64,000 nt of DNA from Pyrinomonadaceae bacterium (GCA_028284415.1 JANQRU010000004.1:1488001-1552000); one strand, 5' to 3'; counted from the stretch's first letter, positions 46,347 to 56,595 are shown. Numbers and translations are program-made. The notes: generated by a model not told the origin, from the letters alone.

Positions 46347-47174
46347 ATGGAGCATAAGTTAGTAATAGATGCCTCTAATAAATCGTTTCTTCCCGATTTC
46401 AAAGAGCTTTATCGTTATAGAGATTTATTTTACACACTTGCTTGGCGTGATTTTCGGGTTCGCTATGCACAAACCACAATCGGTCTTTTATGGGCAGTTT
46501 TGCAACCTGTTGTAACTTTATTGATTTTGTCATTAGTGTTTGGAAGATTTGTAGGGGTTAAAACAGAAGTCCCACATTTGCTTTTTACCGTTGCAGGAAC
46601 AAGCATTTGGACTTATTTTTCGTATGTAATGACCAATTCGGGAAGTTCGATTATTGCTAGCCAGCAAATGGTTAAAAAGATTTATTTTCCACGTCTTATA
46701 ATACCACTTTCAAAAGCGGTTGTAGGGTTTATTGACTTTGGGATTTCACTAATAATAATGATGATTTTGATGGTTTATTATGGGGTAACTCCATCATCAA
46801 ATACTTGGTTAGCCCCTGTTTTTATATTATTCGGAATCGTTGCAGCTTTAAGTATTGGAATTTGGTTAAGTGCTTTGAGTGTTAGGTTTAGAGATTTTCA
46901 ACATGTTGTTCCATTCATGGTTCAAATTGGACTTTATGTAACTCCAATTGCTTATCCGGCAGAGTTTGCAATCAAACAACTTCCAAGCTGGGTAAGTACA
47001 CTCTATTTCTTAAATCCAATGGCAGGAGTTATTCAAGGATTCCGTTGGAGTCTTTTTGGAGGAGAAGCACCTGGTAATTTACTATTTGTTTCAATTTTTG
47101 CGACGGTGATAATTTTTATTTTAGGGATTTCGTATTTTAATAATGTGCAAGATTTAATGGCAGATTATGTATAA
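46347..47174 (+). CDS. Polysaccharide ABC transporter permease (Wzm-like)
   Basis: 275 residues with six membrane helices of the ABC-2 type. The N-terminal cytoplasmic segment FKELYRYRDLFYTLAWRDFRVRYAQTTIGLLWAVLQP is characteristic of Wzm/TagG-type permeases. Together with the ATPase that starts four bases after its stop it would export a finished O-antigen or capsule chain across the inner membrane. Confidence 0.92.
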   Translation: MEHKLVIDASNKSFLPDFKELYRYRDLFYTLAWRDFRVRYAQTTIGLLWAVLQPVVTLLILSLVFGRFVGVKTEVPHLLFTVAGTSIWTYFSYVMTNSGSSIIASQQMVKKIYFPRLIIPLSKAVVGFIDFGISLIIMMILMVYYGVTPSSNTWLAPVFILFGIVAALSIGIWLSALSVRFRDFQHVVPFMVQIGLYVTPIAYPAEFAIKQLPSWVSTLYFLNPMAGVIQGFRWSLFGGEAPGNLLFVSIFATVIIFILGISYFNNVQDLMADYV

Positions 47175-47177
47175 ATT

Positions 47178-48425
47178 ATGAGTAATGATGTTGCAATAAG
47201 AATAAAGAATTTAGGGAAAAAATATAATATAGGTAAAGAAAAAGATGATAATTTCCGTGCAACTTTAGTTAATCTGTTTAAAAAATCATCTACAAAAGAC
47301 GAAGAATTTTGGGCATTAAAAAATGTTTCATTTGAGGTGAAAAAAGGTGATGTAATTGGAATAATTGGTAAAAATGGAGCTGGAAAAAGTACACTCCTTA
47401 AAATACTTTCCCAAATTACAAAACCAACTAAAGGATATGTTGAAATAAATGGAAGGGTAGCATCGCTTTTAGAGGTAGGAACGGGTTTCCATTCAGAACT
47501 AACTGGAAGAGAAAATATATATCTAAACGGAACAATATTAGGAATGACCCGTCATGAAGTTAAATCTAAATTTGATGAAATAGTAGACTTTAGTGGGGTA
47601 GGAAAATTTATAGACACTCCTGTAAAACAGTATTCTTCTGGTATGCATGTTAGATTAGCTTTTGCTGTGGCGGCACATCTTGAACCGGAAATTCTACTAA
47701 TTGATGAGGTATTAGCTGTAGGTGATGTAGGATTTCAAAAGAAGTGCTTGGGGAAGATGGATGAAGTGAGTAAAAGTGGGAGGACAATTTTGTTTGTAAG
47801 CCATAATATGGGGGCGGTAGCATCTTTATGTAATAGAGCTATTCTGTTGCATAAGGGCAATCTTCTAAATCATGGTGAAACAACCAAAATAATTTCTCAA
47901 TATTTTAATAGTGGACAAGCTAGTTATTATTTTGAAAATGATGAAAATGATTTTTCGGAGAAAATGCATTCTGTCTTAACTTGTGCTTATGTTTGTAGTA
48001 CGAACCATGAAAAAAAAGGGAAATTTTATGTCAATGAGGATTTTAAAGTTTGTGTAGAGTACGAAATTATAGAAGAAGTAGATGCTCCAATCGTAGTTAG
48101 TCTGAGGTTTTTTAATGAACAGGGTGAATGTGTTTTTTTGTGTTTAGCTAATGAAGTGCAGCCAAAAGCTAAAGGAAAATATATCGCAGAGTGTAAAATC
48201 CCAAAGAATTTTTTAAATGATGGGTTGCTTTCTGTTTCGGTTGCAAGTGCAACTTATTATGAAACAAACTACGTAAAAAATTATTTCTATAAGGATGTAT
48301 TAATGGTAGAGATAATTGATGTATTACACGACAATCCAATGAGATATAGTTATGGAGGACCTTTTCCTGGATTTATTAGACCAAATTTAGATTTTAAAGT
48401 AAGATCAATAAATTCAATTAAATAA
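47178..48425 (+). CDS. Polysaccharide ABC transporter ATPase (Wzt-like) with C-terminal glycan-binding domain
   Basis: 415 residues. The ATPase part has Walker A GKNGAGKST at 64-72, the Q-loop, signature YSSGMHVRLAFAVA and Walker B ILLIDEVLAVGD. Residues from about 260 form an extra beta-rich domain like the Wzt C-terminal domain, which reads the terminal cap of the glycan. Its presence suggests the exported chain is capped, for instance by methylation, and methyltransferases are encoded downstream. Directly follows the permease gene. Confidence 0.93.
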   Translation: MSNDVAIRIKNLGKKYNIGKEKDDNFRATLVNLFKKSSTKDEEFWALKNVSFEVKKGDVIGIIGKNGAGKSTLLKILSQITKPTKGYVEINGRVASLLEVGTGFHSELTGRENIYLNGTILGMTRHEVKSKFDEIVDFSGVGKFIDTPVKQYSSGMHVRLAFAVAAHLEPEILLIDEVLAVGDVGFQKKCLGKMDEVSKSGRTILFVSHNMGAVASLCNRAILLHKGNLLNHGETTKIISQYFNSGQASYYFENDENDFSEKMHSVLTCAYVCSTNHEKKGKFYVNEDFKVCVEYEIIEEVDAPIVVSLRFFNEQGECVFLCLANEVQPKAKGKYIAECKIPKNFLNDGLLSVSVASATYYETNYVKNYFYKDVLMVEIIDVLHDNPMRYSYGGPFPGFIRPNLDFKVRSINSIK

Positions 48426-48439
48426 AATTGTATTCTGAG

Positions 48440-49336
48440 ATGTTAAGAAAAGCTTTACACCATTTAAAACAAGGGACATTTATAGAGGTTTTAACTAACA
48501 GATTTTCTGTAAAAAAAATTATCCATAAGTATCAGTTAAAAAAATGGGAGCAAATATCTAAGACCAATGATTTTGTATGGTTTAACTTTCAAAGAGATTT
48601 GAAGTTAAAACTGTATACAGACAGTATTTTAAGCAGAAGCATTTTCTTTAAAAACTTTGAAAAAGAAGAATTAAGGTTTTTTTCGAAGTATATAAAGAAA
48701 GACTTTGTTGTGTTTGATATTGGGGCGAATATAGGATTACATTCACTATATGCATCAAAATTGGTTGGTTCCAACGGTAAAGTGTTTTCTTTTGAACCAG
48801 TCAAAAAAACATATGAAAGGTTAAAAGAAAATGTAGAACAAAACAATATTAATAATATCTACTCATATAATATTGCACTATCTGACCAAAATGGTAAAGA
48901 AACTATAACAACTTCGTTAGATGGTTTTGATGCTTGGAATTCAATTGCAGGAAACCAAAAGATTATAGGTGAAAACTTCTCTGAAGAGACAATAATTATG
49001 CGAACGATAGATGATTTTGTAAAAGAACATTGTTCTAATATCAAAATTGATTTTATTAAAATAGATACTGAAGGGTGGGAGCTAAATGTATTAAAAGGTG
49101 CAAAGGATTATTTAACTAATAACGATCCAATATTAATGGTGGAATATGCGTTGAATGTCTTGGAAAACTTCGATAGAAAGTTAGAAGACATATATGATGT
49201 CCTAACTGATTATGGATATAATCTTTACCGTTATAACCACAAGAGAGATTCTTTTACTAAAGTGGAGCGAGGAGTTGAAATGAGGTGGACAAACATTATA
49301 GCTTCAAAGGATATTAATAATCTTAAGTCAAATTAA
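48440..49336 (+). CDS. FkbM-family methyltransferase, copy 1
   Basis: About 298 residues from the ATG at 48440 (a TTG four codons earlier is possible). SAM-binding FDIGANIGLHSLYASKLVG, KVFSFEPVKKTYERLKENV, and the FkbM closing motif DFIKIDTEGWELNVLKGA. A basic helical leader (1-85) precedes the methyltransferase domain. FkbM proteins O-methylate sugars or other groups; capping of the polysaccharide chain is plausible. Two further FkbM genes lie at 53566 and 55680. Confidence 0.88.
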   Translation: MLRKALHHLKQGTFIEVLTNRFSVKKIIHKYQLKKWEQISKTNDFVWFNFQRDLKLKLYTDSILSRSIFFKNFEKEELRFFSKYIKKDFVVFDIGANIGLHSLYASKLVGSNGKVFSFEPVKKTYERLKENVEQNNINNIYSYNIALSDQNGKETITTSLDGFDAWNSIAGNQKIIGENFSEETIIMRTIDDFVKEHCSNIKIDFIKIDTEGWELNVLKGAKDYLTNNDPILMVEYALNVLENFDRKLEDIYDVLTDYGYNLYRYNHKRDSFTKVERGVEMRWTNIIASKDINNLKSN

Positions 49337-49351
49337 AAAAGCATTATTAAA

Positions 49352-49927
49352 TTGAGTGTGTATTATTTAAATAGAATAAAATATAAAATTTGGTATTTGT
49401 TAAACAAGAACAAATACAAATATTTGGGGAAGGATTCCATTGTAATTTCACCGCTTAAGATTTACTACCCGGAAAACATCACTGTTGGAGAAAATGTTAG
49501 AATTGGATATAAGTCATGGTTAGCTGCTGATGTGAAAGAAAAAAATAAGAAATGTAACCTTATTTTTGGAGATGGTTGTTTAGTCGGAAACTTTAACCAC
49601 ATTTATGCTACTCGAAAAATAGAGTTTGGAAAGAATGTACTGACCGCTGATAGAGTGTATATTTCCGACAATTTACATAGATATGACGATGTAAATATAC
49701 CGATAATGCAACAAGGGATTAAGCAACTTAAAAATGTCTTTATAGGAGAGGGATCATGGATCGGTGAAAATGTTTGTATAATTGGTGCAAATATTGGTAA
49801 AAACTGTGTTATAGGTGCGAATTCCGTGGTTACCAAAGATATACCAGATTTTTCTGTTGCAGTTGGCTCTCCAGCAAGGGTAATAAAAAGGTATTGCTTT
49901 GAAAAAGCTTGTTGGGTAAATCTATAA
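49352..49927 (+). CDS. Left-handed beta-helix acyltransferase
   Basis: 191 residues with hexapeptide repeats, e.g. SVVTKDIPDFSVAVGSPARVIKRY near the end and IGENVCIIGANIGKNCVIGANS. Typical of WcaF/Maa-type O-acetyltransferases, which trim or acetylate sugars using acetyl-CoA. Starts with TTG at 49352, 15 bases after the FkbM gene. The first 30 residues are basic. Likely acetylates the polysaccharide or a precursor. Confidence 0.85.
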   Translation: MSVYYLNRIKYKIWYLLNKNKYKYLGKDSIVISPLKIYYPENITVGENVRIGYKSWLAADVKEKNKKCNLIFGDGCLVGNFNHIYATRKIEFGKNVLTADRVYISDNLHRYDDVNIPIMQQGIKQLKNVFIGEGSWIGENVCIIGANIGKNCVIGANSVVTKDIPDFSVAVGSPARVIKRYCFEKACWVNL

Positions 49928-49940
49928 GTTGTTAAAGCAT

Positions 49941-51083
49941 ATGACAATTCTTGTTACCGGAGGAGCTGGATTCATTGGCTCTGATTTATCAATAAATTTG
50001 TCCCAGCGAGGTCATGAGGTAATAGCTTTTGACAACTTGTCTGAACAAATTCATGGAAAAAAACCTAAAGTCACATCACCTTTATACAAAAGTCTGCTTG
50101 ATTCTAAAGTGAATTTTGTTAGGGGGGATGTTCGTAATCTTTATAATTTGAAAAAGATTCTTAAGAATGTGGATGTTGTAGTACATTTAGCTGCTGAAAC
50201 AGGAACTGGACAGTCAATGTACGAGATAAAGAAATACGAGGAAGTAAATGTCGGAGGCACTGCTCTACTTTTAGATCTACTGGCTAACACAAAACACTCC
50301 ATAAAAAAAGTAATTGTCGCATCTTCTCGAGCCATATATGGAGAAGGGCGATATTTTGCAAAAGAATTTGGGTATGTTTATCCCCCTCACAGAAAAGAGA
50401 TGGACATGAAAAATGGTGATTTTGAGGTTAAATATAAGAATAGTCAAAAACCTTTAAAGTTAATGTCTACTGATGAAGAAAGCAAAATTCACCCGAGCTC
50501 AATATATGGAATCACAAAACAAGTTCAAGAACAAATGGTTGAATGTGCTTGTTCGTCACTAGGGATTAATTGGGTTTCTCTAAGATACCAAAATGTTTAT
50601 GGAAAAGGACAGTCACTACATAATCCATATACTGGAATCATTTCTATTTTCTCGACTTTAATCAAAAACGAAAACCCTATTAATGTATTTGAAGATGGAA
50701 AGGAAAGCAGAGATTTTGTACACATTAAAGATGTTGTTTCAGCTACAATTTTAGCAATAGAAGAAGATGAAGCAAACGATGAAGTGTTTAATGTGGGGTC
50801 AGGTATTTCAACCTCAGTCCTTTCTGTCGCTAAAGAGTTAGTTAATAAGTTTGGGGTTGATGTTGAAATAAATATAACTGGTGATTATAGAATGGGTGAC
50901 ATCCGACATAATTACGCAGATCTTACTAAAATAAAGAAAAAACTTGGATTCAGTCCTAAGGTAAAATTTGCGGATGGAATATCTGAATTTGTAGATTGGG
51001 TTAACGAGGTCGATGTTCCTGTTTCGAATTATAATAAGTCTATTGAAGAATTAGCAGAGAAGGGGTTATTTAACATTAAGTAG
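49941..51083 (+). CDS. NAD-dependent sugar epimerase, dTDP-L-rhamnose 4-epimerase-like
   Basis: About 380 residues from the ATG at 49941; a TTG four codons earlier is in frame. Extended SDR with TILVTGGAGFIGS, DNLS, a Ser/Tyr/Lys active site in SSIYGITK and RYQNVYGKGQSLHNPYTGI. The last motif and the insert with YPPHRKEMD...STDEES are seen in dTDP-L-rhamnose 4-epimerases (WbiB type), consistent with RfbA/RfbC in the same locus. Exact substrate is inferred. Confidence 0.82.
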   Translation: MTILVTGGAGFIGSDLSINLSQRGHEVIAFDNLSEQIHGKKPKVTSPLYKSLLDSKVNFVRGDVRNLYNLKKILKNVDVVVHLAAETGTGQSMYEIKKYEEVNVGGTALLLDLLANTKHSIKKVIVASSRAIYGEGRYFAKEFGYVYPPHRKEMDMKNGDFEVKYKNSQKPLKLMSTDEESKIHPSSIYGITKQVQEQMVECACSSLGINWVSLRYQNVYGKGQSLHNPYTGIISIFSTLIKNENPINVFEDGKESRDFVHIKDVVSATILAIEEDEANDEVFNVGSGISTSVLSVAKELVNKFGVDVEINITGDYRMGDIRHNYADLTKIKKKLGFSPKVKFADGISEFVDWVNEVDVPVSNYNKSIEELAEKGLFNIK

Positions 51084-51126
51084 ATTTTTGAGTTTGCTTG
51101 ATAGCTTTTCAAAAATATTTTATTCA

Positions 51127-52149
51127 ATGAAAAAAGTATTGATAATAAGCACAGAGTATTATGATTATTTCGAGGCGGTTGAAAATTCATTTAAATCCTT
51201 GGGGTGGGATACAAAAGTTGTAGTTTATTACTATCAAGTTATGAATTTGTTGGAAAAAATTATCTACAACATATACAAAATACTTCACAAGGAAAAAACA
51301 CTTCAATTCTTATTTAACAAGAGAGTTCTTAAAAATTATTCTAAGTATAAACCAGATTTGATTTTTGTATTTCAATCTGTTCCTCTTTCTCCCAATTCTA
51401 TGCAATTGTTATCTCAAGATAAAACTTTGTTGTGGATAATGGAAAGCATTTACGAAAAAAGACACATATATGAAATTAGGCAATATTTTGATGCCCTATT
51501 TCTTTATATGAAATCTGATGTAGAGAGACTTTCTCAAGAATCTGATACGAAAGCATACTTTTTACCATGTGCTGTCAATGAAAAAGTATATTATCCTTTA
51601 CCGAAATCAGAAGAAATTGATATTTTGTTTATTGGCAACCTAAACATTGACAAAATTCAAAGTGAACGAGCAATGTTATTGTTAGAAATTGTCAAAAGAT
51701 TCCAAAATTTAAATATAAAAATTTATGGCACTCTGAGTCCAAACTTAGAGAAAAAATTCTCTAAAGAATTTCCAAATTATAAAGAATACTTTCAAAATAA
51801 AACTGTAACTCCAAATGAAGCGAATTTACTTTACAGCAAAACAAAAATATGTATTAACATTCATAGTGCTGGCAGAACTGAAGGTACAAATCAAAGATTT
51901 TTTGAGTTATTAGGTTCTAAATCTTTTCAAATTGTTAACGAAAATGATTTTATTTGCACTCATTTTACAGACAAAGAAGTTGTGGTTTATAAGAATGAAC
52001 AAGATTTGTTTAATAAAATTTCTTATTTTATTGTGAATAAGAAAGAAAGAAAAGAAATAGCACAAAGGGGATATGAAAAGGTTTTAAAGGGGCATACTTT
52101 TGTGCATAGAATTTCAAAAGTACTTGAAGTATTAGAAAGTAAAATATAA
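51127..52149 (+). CDS. Glycosyltransferase, CgeB/GT4-like
   Basis: About 340 residues from the ATG at 51127, giving a clean GT-B start (MKKVLIISTEYYDYFEAVENSFKSLGW). The C-terminal half has LFIGNLNIDKIQSERAMLL, then CINIHSAGRTEGTNQRFFELLGSKSFQIV and a ...HTFVHRISKVLEVL tail. This matches the CgeB/Glyco_trans_1_2 group (DUF3880 relatives). Probably adds a sugar to the growing chain in the cytoplasm. The next 346 bases (52150-52495) contain no recognisable gene; a GGTGGTGTC motif at 52180 is noted in the findings. Confidence 0.78.
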   Translation: MKKVLIISTEYYDYFEAVENSFKSLGWDTKVVVYYYQVMNLLEKIIYNIYKILHKEKTLQFLFNKRVLKNYSKYKPDLIFVFQSVPLSPNSMQLLSQDKTLLWIMESIYEKRHIYEIRQYFDALFLYMKSDVERLSQESDTKAYFLPCAVNEKVYYPLPKSEEIDILFIGNLNIDKIQSERAMLLLEIVKRFQNLNIKIYGTLSPNLEKKFSKEFPNYKEYFQNKTVTPNEANLLYSKTKICINIHSAGRTEGTNQRFFELLGSKSFQIVNENDFICTHFTDKEVVVYKNEQDLFNKISYFIVNKKERKEIAQRGYEKVLKGHTFVHRISKVLEVLESKI

Positions 52150-52495
52150 AGATGTAGTGACGTATAAATAATAAATTAAGGTGGTGTCCTAAAAGTAATG
52201 CTTTAGGTTAAAAATATCTTTTCCAGCATTTTACACTTTAGAGATTGTGTAAATGTCCATTAGAATTTTATAATCGAATTGAATCGTGATGATAAATTAC
52301 TTTACCTTACAAAACAAAGAAATGCTCAAAAGATAAAACAACTCTAAAACAAATGTGCCTTATTTTTACATTGAGATAGCTAGGTTCGAACTATACAACA
52401 TTAAGTATTCAAATGATAAATTAATGTTGGTTCTCCAAAAACTGAATAAGAAAGTTCAAGGTTGAATTTATTCAAATGGAAATTTAAATTATAGA

Positions 52496-53569
52496 ATGAA
52501 AGTCGTTTTACTTATTTCAAATGAACCATGGGGAAAACAATGGTTTAGTAAACACCATTACGCAAATGAGCTCGCGAAACTTGGTAACTTGGTTTATTTT
52601 ATTGATCCCCCGAAAAGTTGGAAATGGCGTAATCTAATTAATCATAAAATTCAGATTAAAAAAATAAAACCTAATTTATATAAATTAACATATAACAATT
52701 TCTTGCCTGTTAAAATTCTTCCTTCGTTAGCCCTTAAAATGAATGATTGGTTTAATTCCAGAAGAATTTCAAAGGCTATACCCTACAATGAAATTATTAT
52801 TTGGCAGTTCGATGTTTTTAGGTTTATTTACAATTTTTTTAAGTATTCAAAAAAGATATACCATGTTGTAGATCCTTATTTGCATTTAAATAGCGATCAA
52901 TTACTAGCAAAAAATAGTAATTTAGTCGTGTGTACCAGTAAATTTAATATCGGTCACTATGAAGCTTTGAATCGAAACGTGATTCATATTCCGCATGGTG
53001 TTCCAAAGGAACTCGAAGTAGATAAGAATGAAGCTAGAAACATCAAAGATATTTTTGGACGCTTTTTTTTGCTTATTGGGTCGGTAAATGCAAGAGTTGA
53101 TCTGTCACTTCTAAGTTTTGTTGTTAAAAATATTAAGTCGAAAATATTAATTATTGGACCGAATTTTCTTGAGGGCGAAAGCAGATTTAATTTTGAGGAA
53201 ATATGCACTAACAAAAATGTGGAGTATCTAGGGGAAATGGAATATGGATTATTAAAAAATTATGTTCATAATGCTTTAGCGGGATTGGTTCTGTATAAAA
53301 AACGTGTTGCCAATGATGGTGATGGCTCACCTCTGAAAGTACTTAATTACATTTCTCAGTTTGTTCCTGTGATTTCGAGTATTGATGCGGATATCCCGCA
53401 ACTTGAGAATGAGATTATTTACTTTGCCAGAGAGAATTCGGAGTTCTTGGATTTACTTAATCGTGCTGAAGATGGGTTTCTATATGCTAATCGAACTAAA
53501 ACGAGGCAGTATTTAGCTTCGCTTCAATATGAAGAACTGATTAATAAGGTAATCTCCAATTTGAAATGA
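52496..53569 (+). CDS. Glycosyltransferase, GT-B fold (GT1-like)
   Basis: 357 residues starting MKVVLLISNEPWGKQWFSKHHYANELAKLG, a typical GT-B N-terminal lobe, and ending with FVPVISSIDADIPQLENEIIYFARENSEFLDLL, the sugar-donor lobe with a Gly/Pro-rich nucleotide loop before it. The conserved HIPHGV motif lies mid-chain. Similar to glucuronosyl- or capsular transferases such as GumK-like proteins, with weak support. It overlaps the following FkbM gene by four bases (ATGA). Confidence 0.75.
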   Translation: MKVVLLISNEPWGKQWFSKHHYANELAKLGNLVYFIDPPKSWKWRNLINHKIQIKKIKPNLYKLTYNNFLPVKILPSLALKMNDWFNSRRISKAIPYNEIIIWQFDVFRFIYNFFKYSKKIYHVVDPYLHLNSDQLLAKNSNLVVCTSKFNIGHYEALNRNVIHIPHGVPKELEVDKNEARNIKDIFGRFFLLIGSVNARVDLSLLSFVVKNIKSKILIIGPNFLEGESRFNFEEICTNKNVEYLGEMEYGLLKNYVHNALAGLVLYKKRVANDGDGSPLKVLNYISQFVPVISSIDADIPQLENEIIYFARENSEFLDLLNRAEDGFLYANRTKTRQYLASLQYEELINKVISNLK

Positions 53570-54486
53570 AAACTACAATACTCAATTTCATAAGAAAACT
53601 TTTGTTTATGAATCGGTTTGGCGAGAAAATACTCATTAAAGCTATTTCTAACCGGGATTTTGATTCGTGGATAACAAAGCTGATACCAAATAATTATCAG
53701 TACAAGAAACAATCCATAAAGATAGCAAATCGGAGAGGGATAAATTATAAATTGGATATTAGTAATCTGATGGAATGGGTGATTTACTATCCAGTAAGAG
53801 AAGAATCAAAAAAGAGATTGTTTTCATATGTCAAGTCTGGGGATGTGATTATCGACGTCGGAACTCATATTGGTGAACATCTGCTAAACTTTGCAAAGTC
53901 TGCTGGGTCTGATGGTGAAGTGCATGGCTTTGAGCCCGATAGGAGTATTTTTGAAAGGTGTCAGGAAAATATTTCTTTAAATAGCTTTGACAATATTCGT
54001 CTTAACAATTGTGGCTTATCTGATAAGGAGGAAAACCTTAAACTTTATAGCGTGAACGAGAATAATTTAGGTATGAACCGAATTATTCCTGATTTAGGTA
54101 AGGGGCATATCAACGCTAATATTGATTCTGTTACAGAAAGAGGCACTGTAAAAACCATAACCCTTGACCATTACGTTGACAATACTGGCTTGTCACGGAT
54201 TGACTTAGTTAAAATTGATGTGGAAGGTTTCGAGCATCGCGTAATAACAGGAGGTTTGGAGACTCTAAGGAATCACAAACCTGTAATCTTTATCGAAGTA
54301 GCAAACGAAAATCTAATGGAAAATGGTACAAGTGCTGATGAACTTTTGAAGGAAATCGAGAGTTTAGGTTATCGGTTCAATGACGCCGAAACAATGCTAG
54401 ATATCAATCTACCGTTGGAAGCCAAATATATTGAACCGATGAAAAATAACAATGTGTTTTGCTTTCCCATTGAAGATTCAATTTAA
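53566..54486 (+). CDS. FkbM-family methyltransferase, copy 2
   Basis: 306 residues with VIIDVGTHIGEHLLNFA (a His where other copies have Asn), EVHGFEPDRSIFERCQENI and IDLVKIDVEGFEHRVITGGLE. The start overlaps the upstream glycosyltransferase stop by four bases, implying coupled translation. Same family as the genes at 48440 and 55680 but with low similarity outside motifs, so they likely methylate different positions. Confidence 0.86.
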   Translation: MKTTILNFIRKLLFMNRFGEKILIKAISNRDFDSWITKLIPNNYQYKKQSIKIANRRGINYKLDISNLMEWVIYYPVREESKKRLFSYVKSGDVIIDVGTHIGEHLLNFAKSAGSDGEVHGFEPDRSIFERCQENISLNSFDNIRLNNCGLSDKEENLKLYSVNENNLGMNRIIPDLGKGHINANIDSVTERGTVKTITLDHYVDNTGLSRIDLVKIDVEGFEHRVITGGLETLRNHKPVIFIEVANENLMENGTSADELLKEIESLGYRFNDAETMLDINLPLEAKYIEPMKNNNVFCFPIEDSI

Positions 54487-54540
54487 CTTAAAGTATATTA
54501 CGATAGTGGGCAAACTTGCCTAGGACTCGTGTTTAATGTG

Positions 54541-55674
54541 ATGGAAGAGTCTAAGAAAATTATTTTTGTAATGGCAAACAATTCCTCCGTGCCTTACTTT
54601 AATTGGTTTGCGGAAGAGTCGAGTAAGCATGCTGATATTAAATTTACCTTCGTGTGTTTGTACCCTGAAAAGCCGCAGATGCTTGAGGATATGAAGAGAT
54701 TTGAATGTGAGTGCTACTGGATAAAGTTTGATTCTAAGAACAAAAAACGGTCGTTTATAAAAACAGTGTTTCTACTGTTTAATCTTTTTAGAAAACTTAA
54801 ACCCGATGTAGTTCATAGCCATTTGTTTGATGATTCTTTGCCTTCAATGTTAGCTGCACGGTTAGCAAACATAAAAGTGCGTGCAATAACTAAGGCAGAT
54901 ACAGGATTTCATTATAATTATACTCCCCAGTGGGTAAAATTTGATAAATTTAATAATTGGAATGCTACTCACATAATAGCTATATCAGAAGAATCTAAGG
55001 ATTTTATTTTAGAGAAGGAAAATGCTGATCCTAAAAAAGTTAAATTAATACATCATGGTATTCCTATAGATAAGTTTACAAATCAAAAAGACAAATATAA
55101 AAACTATTTTTTGGACAAATATAATCTTAAAGGAAAGAAGATAATAGGCACAGTTTCAAGGCTTATTGAATGGAAAGGATATCGTTATATAATTAAAGCT
55201 GCTTCTGAAGTTGTAAAAGATTATCCCAATGCCATCTTTTTATTTGTAGGGATAGGTAATCAAGAAAACGAACTAAAACAGCTAATTGAAGAAAATAATT
55301 TACAAGAAAATATTATCTTAACTGGCTGGGTAGATCGTAAAATGATTCCATCATTTTACGGAATTCTTGACATTTATCTCCATGCAGCAATAAGCGAGCC
55401 ATTTGGTTTTGTTATAGCCGAAGCAATGATGAATGGTTGTGCAATTATATCAACTCCCACAGGTGCAGCAAAAGATTCAATAGTTCACCAGAAAAACGGT
55501 ATTTTAGTTCCTTATAAAAATTCGGTGAAAATAGCAGAAGCCATTAACCTTATGTTTAAAAATGAATTATCAAAAGTTGGTGAAGAGGCGAGGAAAACAG
55601 CTTTACAAATGTTTACTTTTCAGAAGATGTGGGATGAGCATATTAGTACATATGAGAGTGAGATAAAACACTAA
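54541..55674 (+). CDS. Glycosyltransferase family 4
   Basis: About 377 residues from the ATG at 54541; a GTG four codons earlier is possible. GT-B fold with VVHSHLFDDSLPSMLAARLA, KLIHHGIPIDKF, then IIGTVSRLIEWKGYRYIIKAA and the donor-binding E-x7-E motif in EPFGFVIAEAMMNGCAIISTP. Retaining GT4 transferases use NDP-sugars in the cytoplasm. Acceptor unknown. Confidence 0.9.
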   Translation: MEESKKIIFVMANNSSVPYFNWFAEESSKHADIKFTFVCLYPEKPQMLEDMKRFECECYWIKFDSKNKKRSFIKTVFLLFNLFRKLKPDVVHSHLFDDSLPSMLAARLANIKVRAITKADTGFHYNYTPQWVKFDKFNNWNATHIIAISEESKDFILEKENADPKKVKLIHHGIPIDKFTNQKDKYKNYFLDKYNLKGKKIIGTVSRLIEWKGYRYIIKAASEVVKDYPNAIFLFVGIGNQENELKQLIEENNLQENIILTGWVDRKMIPSFYGILDIYLHAAISEPFGFVIAEAMMNGCAIISTPTGAAKDSIVHQKNGILVPYKNSVKIAEAINLMFKNELSKVGEEARKTALQMFTFQKMWDEHISTYESEIKH

Positions 55675-55679
55675 CAAGA

Positions 55680-56558
55680 ATGAAAAATATAGTTAAGTTT
55701 TTATATGAAAAACTTCCCTTTAAACATCGATTTTTCAAAATATTAAAATTGTTTTGGCAACCTTCAGAGTTAGTTTTTAGACATCTCCACTTTAAGGGGA
55801 TTTTGGATTTAAAAATAAAAGGCGAAGAGTTCAAAATGCAACATTACGGATATATGATTGAGAATGAAGCATTTTGGTTAGGATTGGATAATGGATGGGA
55901 GAGAGCTTCACTAAATCTATGGAGTAAACTCTCTACAGATAGTCAAGTCATATTTGATATTGGTGCAAATACAGGGATTTATGGATTATCTGCTCAAGCT
56001 ATAAATCCCCATGCAAAAATATATGCTTTCGAACCTGTAAGAAGAGTGTTTGACAAATTACGGAATAATATAGAGTTGAACGACTATAATATAAAAGCCT
56101 TTGAGAAAGCGGTTTCAAATATAAATGGAACAGCAATTATTTATGATCCTCTTGGAGCGGAGCATGTTTTATCAGTTACGGTAAACAAGGATTTGACAGG
56201 GGAGAGTACAGAAACTGTTGCAGTAGAAATTGAAACATTAAGATTAGATAGTTTTATTAAGTCAGAAAATATTAATAAAATTGATTTGATGAAGATCGAT
56301 GTCGAAACTCATGAAGCTGAAGTACTTGAAGGGATGGGGGAATACTTGAAAAAGTTTAAGCCAACGCTTCTTATAGAAATATTAAATGATGAAGTAGGTC
56401 AAGCTGTAGAAGGGGTTATAAAAGGGTTAGATTATCTAAAATTTAATATTGATGACAAAAATAATTCTTTAAAACAAGTAGAAAATATTACAAAAAGCTC
56501 GCATTTTAATTATTTATTATGTTCAGAATCTGTAGCTAAAAGACTGAAAATATTATGA
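55680..56558 (+). CDS. FkbM-family methyltransferase, copy 3
   Basis: 292 residues with VIFDIGANTGIYGLSAQAI, KIYAFEPVRRVFDKLRNNIELN and IDLMKIDVETHEAEVLEGMGEY. Starts five bases after the GT4 stop. The region before the SAM motif (about 1-95) is unlike those of the other two copies. The gene ends 38 bases before the IS630 remnant. Confidence 0.87.
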   Translation: MKNIVKFLYEKLPFKHRFFKILKLFWQPSELVFRHLHFKGILDLKIKGEEFKMQHYGYMIENEAFWLGLDNGWERASLNLWSKLSTDSQVIFDIGANTGIYGLSAQAINPHAKIYAFEPVRRVFDKLRNNIELNDYNIKAFEKAVSNINGTAIIYDPLGAEHVLSVTVNKDLTGESTETVAVEIETLRLDSFIKSENINKIDLMKIDVETHEAEVLEGMGEYLKKFKPTLLIEILNDEVGQAVEGVIKGLDYLKFNIDDKNNSLKQVENITKSSHFNYLLCSESVAKRLKIL

Positions 56559-56595
56559 GACATATTTTACAGTATTTTAAAAGTTAGATTTAGTA

